Shown: in pieces, positions 60,962 through 64,000 of the stretch
Numbering within the stretch: the stretch's first letter is position 1
Layout of the letters: each line of letters starts with the position of its first letter
NCBI RefSeq assembly: GCF_001750725.1
Contig: NZ_CP017279.1
Span: 2,666,001-2,730,000, forward strand
Source: Enterobacter ludwigii
GTDB lineage: Bacteria; Pseudomonadota; Gammaproteobacteria; Enterobacterales; Enterobacteriaceae
DNA length: 64,000 nucleotides
Reading direction: 5' to 3'
Program-made: the position numbers and the translations under genes
The notes under the pieces: model-generated
What the model was told of the DNA's origin: nothing
Seen by the model: the letters and a program-made list of their open reading frames with translations, nothing else
Database searches by the model: none

Positions 60962-62323
60962 GTGCTATCTGAACAGACCCCTTTGAAGCCCCTAGACGGA
61001 AGGAAAAAGCGATTCTCACGGAAACTTACGTCGAGTGGTATGGATGTCTTAATCCCAAGCAGATGGGAAGATTTACTGCCTGTCCCTTTAGACTCGCATG
61101 AGAATGTTTTTGTAGAAATCCTACATGCACATCGCATTCCCGTATTAAGCCCAGTACCATTAGTGGGCAGGTATAGCAAGTCGCGCCGATGGTCCTCTGA
61201 AGAGCTCGAAGCATGTATCGAAGCTCATGATAGAGGTATTCCAATTGGATTGATGTCAGCCGCCTTAAATCGTAATCCACAGGACATTATCTTCCGGCTG
61301 TTAGATGTTTATAGCGATAAAAAGCAGAACTTTCGAGAGATCAGTGTAAAAACAGTTCGTAAGTTGGAAGATAAGAACCTTGCAGCTGCTCGACAACTAT
61401 TCGAGGCTGGGCTCACAGCTTGGCGAATAGCCGCTTTTTTTGGCATCGACTTTGAAGTTGCAGAAAAACTGCTTTACCAAGGGAGAGACGACTACGGGCA
61501 TGTTAAGAAAAATCCATTTGCTATCTGTACTGATCATAAGCAAATAGTCAATCGTGCAATTTTAGGAAGATTGCCCCCCTTATCCAGAGTTATTGACGCT
61601 TTCGCAGGGGAGGGGCGTTTTAGTCAGATCGTAAATGAGCTCCATCCCACAGCTGATGTGAAGTGTATCGAGAAAGATGGCGCGACCTTTTCCCGTGCAA
61701 CTGGCGATATCCTATGGCCGGAAAATGTGAACTGGATACATGATGACAACATGAACGTCCTCCGTCATCTAAATGAGGCCGATACAAAATACGATCTTAT
61801 TGACCTAGACCCATTTGTTAGTTGTCGAGAGCAAATGGACTTGACATGGAAGTTACTGGAGGATAATGCAGCTTTATTTATTACCTTCGGAGGCGAATAT
61901 CGAAGGAGTTTTATAGGAACCAATCGTAAAGCCATCGCACGAAGATATGGCTTTTGGAATGATACACTTTCAAATAGTGATTATCTTGAAATAATTCCGG
62001 CTTTCTTCTATGGCTGGGTTGCACAGCAGGCTTCAGAGCAAGGATTTATCTTAGAGATAGATTACTGCGTTCGCTACCCAAATTATTGCCGGTTCTGGAC
62101 AAAATCACGTAGAGCCAGCCAGGCAGAATGTCGACAATGGTATGAAAGGAATGTTGAGGAACGCGATTCTGGCTTTTTTTGGAAGAATTTAGTTATCCCA
62201 CGATTTTCCGAGGTTCGTTATCGTACCGATGAGCTTATAGCAGGTATTCCTTATACTCCAGCCAAACCAAAAAAAAGAAAGAGTAAAACTATCCCCGTCC
62301 CCCAAAAGGAATTGAAAACGTGA
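60962..62323 (+). CDS. HTH-methyltransferase fusion of the island operon
   Basis: 453-residue protein I cannot assign to a named family. Residues 75-115 look like a SANT/Myb-like helix-turn-helix (RRWSSEELEACIEAHDRG...LNRNPQDIIFRL), and 140-172 like a second one (AARQLFEAGLTAWRIAAFFG). Residues about 205-345 are a class I SAM methyltransferase: motif I VIDAFAGEGRFS (210-221), acidic post-I CIEKDG, and motif IV DLIDLDPF (278-285). The DxDPF form recalls Trm1-type guanine methyltransferases more than the DPPY of DNA adenine enzymes. The C-terminus is basic (PKKRKSK). The start is uncertain: GTG at 60962 without a good ribosome site, or ATG at 61040. It overlaps the next gene by 4 bases (GTGA). 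It is AT-rich compared with the iol genes, in line with transfer. Confidence 0.7.
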   Translation: MLSEQTPLKPLDGRKKRFSRKLTSSGMDVLIPSRWEDLLPVPLDSHENVFVEILHAHRIPVLSPVPLVGRYSKSRRWSSEELEACIEAHDRGIPIGLMSAALNRNPQDIIFRLLDVYSDKKQNFREISVKTVRKLEDKNLAAARQLFEAGLTAWRIAAFFGIDFEVAEKLLYQGRDDYGHVKKNPFAICTDHKQIVNRAILGRLPPLSRVIDAFAGEGRFSQIVNELHPTADVKCIEKDGATFSRATGDILWPENVNWIHDDNMNVLRHLNEADTKYDLIDLDPFVSCREQMDLTWKLLEDNAALFITFGGEYRRSFIGTNRKAIARRYGFWNDTLSNSDYLEIIPAFFYGWVAQQASEQGFILEIDYCVRYPNYCRFWTKSRRASQAECRQWYERNVEERDSGFFWKNLVIPRFSEVRYRTDELIAGIPYTPAKPKKRKSKTIPVPQKELKT

Positions 62324-63408
62324 CCAAGAAAGTTACGATCTACGAGTTCGCACAAGCAGAGATGAATCTGCTTGTCAATGCGATGCTGGAACTTGCCGAG
62401 AGGACCGGAAATTTCATTAATCCACCCACTGAGATATGGAGCGACCACGTTAGCACAGAGATGCTGCTGTGTGGTAAGGGCTACCATATCGACGACATAG
62501 CTGAGCTTCCTTCCTTTGAAAACGCATGGGTGGCACGCTTGGCTTTCCCCTTTAGTATTGAGACAGCAGCAACAGGCTCACTTTACAGGAGGATCGAGTC
62601 GTTTACCGATGACCTGATTTCGACTGCATATCAGGAGTCCAACAATTTTCAGAATATCCAACCGGTGTGGATTAAAGAAAACCCGCAATTCTTACCTGTT
62701 TATATGCATGTAGCGGGTTCATTTAGTAAACAAGAACTACGTAAACGTATTGGGTCGGCGTCCGATAACTCCATTTCAAAGCCGGCCTCCGAAAAAATAG
62801 CAGCCATGCTCACTGCGGCCGCTCGAGCAAGCGTAATTGATCAAGATCGAGTAAAGGAACGTATAAAAGCGACGGTAGAAGGGATAGTTCGCGACCTCGT
62901 GGGTAGATTACTTCTCGAGCAATTCGTTGCAAGTGCATTGAGTCGGCACAAAGTCCCCTTTAAGCGAGAGAATGAATATCGAAATCTTGAAGGCGTGGTT
63001 TACGATTTTCGTGCGGACTTCGTGGTTCCCAATGAACAGGAACCAATGGCCTTTCTTGAGGTGCGTAAAAGCTCGTCTCGGCATGCGAGTCTCTACGCCA
63101 AAGATAAAATGTTTTCTGCAATCAATTGGAAAGGCAAGCACCCTAAGTGTTTAGGGGTATTAATTATTGATGGCCCTTGGACAGAAGTGACCATCAAAAT
63201 AATGTCTCGTATATTTGATTACGTGATTCCAATTAATCAAGTCGATGAAGTCGCTGCAAAAATACGGGCTTACCTCGATGGCGATGAGGCCGTTCTCCAG
63301 TGGCTAGTCGATTTCAAAATCATGAGGTATAATCCTGGTAGAGCTCCAGAACTCGCTCCTAAAGTAGAACTTTCACCAGACGAGTTAGAGGATAACAGCG
63401 AAATTTAA
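62320..63408 (+). CDS. Putative PD-(D/E)XK-type nuclease, partner of the methyltransferase
   Basis: 362-residue protein of unknown family. The C-terminal part (about residues 195-320) has the layout of a PD-(D/E)XK nuclease core: a helix, then VVYDFRADFVVP with a candidate metal Asp, then AFLEVRKSSSRHASLYAKDK, where EVRK would be the (D/E)XK strand, then LGVLIIDG. Lys in the expected slot is shifted or replaced by Arg, so activity is not certain. The first 190 residues are helical with no recognised motif. It starts with GTG inside the stop of the methyltransferase gene, with AAGGA at a suitable distance, so the two are translationally coupled. A restriction-endonuclease role is inferred from the core and the methyltransferase partner. 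Confidence 0.6.
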   Translation: MTKKVTIYEFAQAEMNLLVNAMLELAERTGNFINPPTEIWSDHVSTEMLLCGKGYHIDDIAELPSFENAWVARLAFPFSIETAATGSLYRRIESFTDDLISTAYQESNNFQNIQPVWIKENPQFLPVYMHVAGSFSKQELRKRIGSASDNSISKPASEKIAAMLTAAARASVIDQDRVKERIKATVEGIVRDLVGRLLLEQFVASALSRHKVPFKRENEYRNLEGVVYDFRADFVVPNEQEPMAFLEVRKSSSRHASLYAKDKMFSAINWKGKHPKCLGVLIIDGPWTEVTIKIMSRIFDYVIPINQVDEVAAKIRAYLDGDEAVLQWLVDFKIMRYNPGRAPELAPKVELSPDELEDNSEI

Positions 63409-63677
63409 TATCCACTGACACCAACTTGTGTTGGTTCCTATCCCCCCATGATATGAGCAGAGTTTACTTAGATATAAACAAGTAAACTCTCAGTATCTAA
63501 AATCGATATTTATTTCAACAACGCTAGGCAGATGGGAAATCCAACCACATCTATCTTAATAGAAAGACTGAGCCGTTCATTCTGCTGTGTAGTCACACCC
63601 ATTTTAGTTCCACGCACTTTTTGAGAGCTACGGTTCCTTAGAGCCTATTTAGTAATATCAAAAGGCAATAACAATCC
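63409..63677. other. Gap between nuclease-like gene and convergent helicase
   Basis: 269 bases, AT-rich, no gene. It holds two hairpins: ACCAAC-TTGT-GTTGGT at 63420-63435, just after the nuclease-like gene, and AGTTTACTT-N10-AAGTAAACT at 63461-63488. Both lie between converging genes and could act as transcription ends, but neither has a strong T-tract. Confidence 0.5.
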
Positions 63678-64000
63678 TCAGGCCATAATTCGTATTTGAT
63701 CAGGCGACAATAGTTTACTTCCAATTAGCTCAGCTTGAGCGCCCTCTGGATTAGCTGTGAAAAGTACTATACGTAGATCCTCCTCAGCACGGGAAAACGA
63801 GACATACACGAGCTTCTGAGTTACAGAGCGTTGCCGATCAGAGGGCTCCCCAGCGGTGAGAGGAGTTAGGGTTTTACTAAAGCTGTATTGGTTCCATGCT
63901 GCTTCGACATCATCATAAACGACCAATACCTTTGGATATTCCTCGCCCTTCACTCCATGTTGAGTGCTATAGGCGGTATTGTTGTTAAGATATTCGAAAT
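63678..64000 (-). CDS. UvrD/Rep-family helicase, C-terminal end (5' part outside window)
   Basis: Last 107 residues of a minus-strand gene that stays open to the window edge. It has superfamily-1 helicase motif V (STQHGVKGEEYPKVLVVYDD) and motif VI (KLVYVSFSRAEEDLRIVLF, with the arginine finger). The N-terminal Walker A and most of the helicase are outside. UvrD-type helicases occur in Gabija (GajB) and many other defence modules, but this fragment cannot be assigned to one. It faces the methyltransferase-nuclease pair, so it may belong to a second module or to the same one. It stops with TGA at 63678. Confidence 0.8.
   Translation of the reverse strand, partial: FEYLNNNTAYSTQHGVKGEEYPKVLVVYDDVEAAWNQYSFSKTLTPLTAGEPSDRQRSVTQKLVYVSFSRAEEDLRIVLFTANPEGAQAELIGSKLLSPDQIRIMA

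Overview
The window is chromosomal DNA from a member of the Enterobacteriaceae, close to Enterobacter, Leclercia or Lelliottia. Two things point there. The left two thirds keep the gene order of the E. coli K-12 region from tktB to yfgG (tktB, ypfG, nudK, aegA, narQ, acrD, ypfM, yffB, dapE, ypfN, ypfH, tmcA, ypfJ, purC, bamC, dapA, gcvR, bcp, perM, bepA, yfgD, hda, uraA, upp, purM, purN, ppk, ppx, pdeF, yfgG), with near-identical protein lengths and signatures. Several accessory blocks absent from K-12 are inserted between them. The genus is an inference; no rRNA or other marker is present.

Layout. 1-22.9 kb: core genes for central metabolism, lysine and purine synthesis, outer-membrane assembly (bamC, bepA), nitrate sensing (narQ) and drug efflux (acrD). 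22.9-27.6 kb: an accessory block between yfgD and hda holding an IS481-transposase-derived protein, a lone PTS EIIC of the lactose/cellobiose type, a glycosylasparaginase homologue and an M17 aminopeptidase. Together these look like a pathway for taking up and dismantling a glycosyl-asparagine or glycopeptide. 27.6-30.4 kb: hda (CTG start), uraA, upp. 30.6-32.0 kb: a lone 6-phospho-beta-glucosidase under two AscG-type operators. 32.3-40.6 kb: purMN, ppk-ppx, pdeF, yfgG. 40.6-45.9 kb: accessory LysR/MFS, DUF6130/secreted hydrolase and HxlR/MFS units.

45.97-60.19 kb: a complete myo-inositol catabolic cluster. iolA-iolD and a second run iolG, ABC importer (binding protein, ATPase, permease), second dehydrogenase, iolC-aldolase fusion, iolE, iolB all lie on the minus strand, with the RpiR-family regulator iolR divergent. 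Imported inositol is oxidised (iolG), dehydrated (iolE), ring-opened (iolD), isomerised (iolB), phosphorylated and cleaved (iolC fusion), and the semialdehyde is converted to an acyl-CoA (iolA). A shared 16-bp motif lies near iolR, iolA and the iolG run and is a candidate IolR operator.

60.24-64.0 kb: a genomic island begins. The 12 bases at 60244-60255 match, on the minus strand, the expected last codons of guaA (Glu-Trp-Glu-stop), and the hairpin beside iolR has the T-tract expected of the guaA terminator. I read this as the left attachment site of an island inserted at the 3' end of guaA, a known integration hot spot. Inside are about 700 bases with no clear gene, then two translationally coupled genes, a helix-turn-helix/SAM-methyltransferase fusion and a protein with a PD-(D/E)XK-like nuclease region, facing the 3' end of a UvrD/Rep-type helicase that runs off the window. 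This set resembles a restriction or phage-defence module that I cannot assign to a named system and is the strongest candidate for something new here.
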